Made by a program: the position numbers and the translations under genes | Assembly: GCA_002440085.1 (NCBI GenBank) | Contig: DJRM01000100.1 | Span: forward strand, 1,799-8,242 | Source of the DNA: Bacteroidales bacterium UBA6360 | GTDB lineage: Bacteria > Bacteroidota > Bacteroidia > Bacteroidales > UBA932 | Length of the DNA: 6,444 nucleotides | Reading direction: 5' to 3' | The notes under the pieces: model-generated | The model's database searches: none | Told to the model about the DNA's origin: nothing | The model's input: only the letters and a program-made list of their open reading frames with translations | Part shown: one piece after another, positions 6,370 to 6,444 of the stretch | Layout of the letters: the number at the start of each line of letters is the position of its first letter | How positions within the stretch are numbered: position 1 is the first letter of the stretch

Positions 6370-6444
6370 TCAAATAAGGACGGCTCTTCCGTCATGGTCA
6401 AGCCCGATTGAGTTCAGCAGGTCGAGCTTCCCGTCATGGATGAG
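6370..6444 (-). CDS. 3' end of a convergent gene, product unknown (5' part outside window)
   Basis: On the minus strand one frame is open from the right edge to a TGA at 6370-6372, giving 24 residues ending in GLDHDGRAVLI. The other two minus-strand frames are closed by stops within the same stretch. The stop codon lies directly next to a terminator that has a U-tract in this direction, as expected for a convergent gene end. The visible residues are too few to name a family. One plus-strand frame is also open here, so the call rests mainly on the terminator context. Confidence 0.55.
   Translation of the reverse strand, partial: LIHDGKLDLLNSIGLDHDGRAVLI

Overview
The window looks like a moderate-GC Bacteroidota chromosome, most likely Bacteroidales. 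Three observations support this. Two promoter-like sites match the Bacteroidota -7 element TAnnTTTG, and one of them has a TTTG -33 element at the expected 19-base spacing. Start codons are preceded by A/T-rich sequence instead of Shine-Dalgarno sites. A lipoprotein carries a possible Bacteroidota-type export signal after its lipid-anchored cysteine. Genus cannot be fixed from this sequence alone.

Layout, left to right. Positions 1-1830 (+) hold the C-terminal half of pyruvate:ferredoxin oxidoreductase (NifJ): two ferredoxin-type [4Fe-4S] sites and the thiamine-diphosphate domain. Positions 1832-1959 hold a non-coding, strongly self-complementary element with a closing stem, a large open middle and a terminal arm; I do not recognise it. 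A near-symmetric terminator at 1974-2012 lies between two convergent genes and probably serves both. Positions 2036-2752 (-) encode a small exported lipoprotein of unknown function. A divergent intergenic region follows, with a very good Bacteroidota promoter for a 133-residue protein (2963-3364, +) that has a LysR-type DNA-binding domain but no effector domain. Positions 3465-6284 (+) encode a full-length two-repeat M16 zinc peptidase with a signal peptide. A second terminator (6325-6366) separates it from the 3' end of a convergent gene that runs off the right edge (6370-6444, -).

How the genes relate. NifJ is a cytoplasmic enzyme of anaerobic central metabolism and is transcriptionally insulated from the rest. 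The LysR-like gene and the lipoprotein gene are divergent, a common arrangement for a regulator and its target. The same regulator lies directly upstream of the M16 peptidase with no visible terminator between them, so partial co-transcription is possible, although the peptidase has its own -7 element. The peptidase and lipoprotein are both predicted to act outside the cytoplasm. A functional link between them is inference only.

The strongest candidate for something undescribed is the folded element after nifJ. The HTH-only LysR protein and an extra cysteine cluster in NifJ are secondary points of interest. No CRISPR array, tRNA, rRNA, insertion sequence or phage gene was seen.
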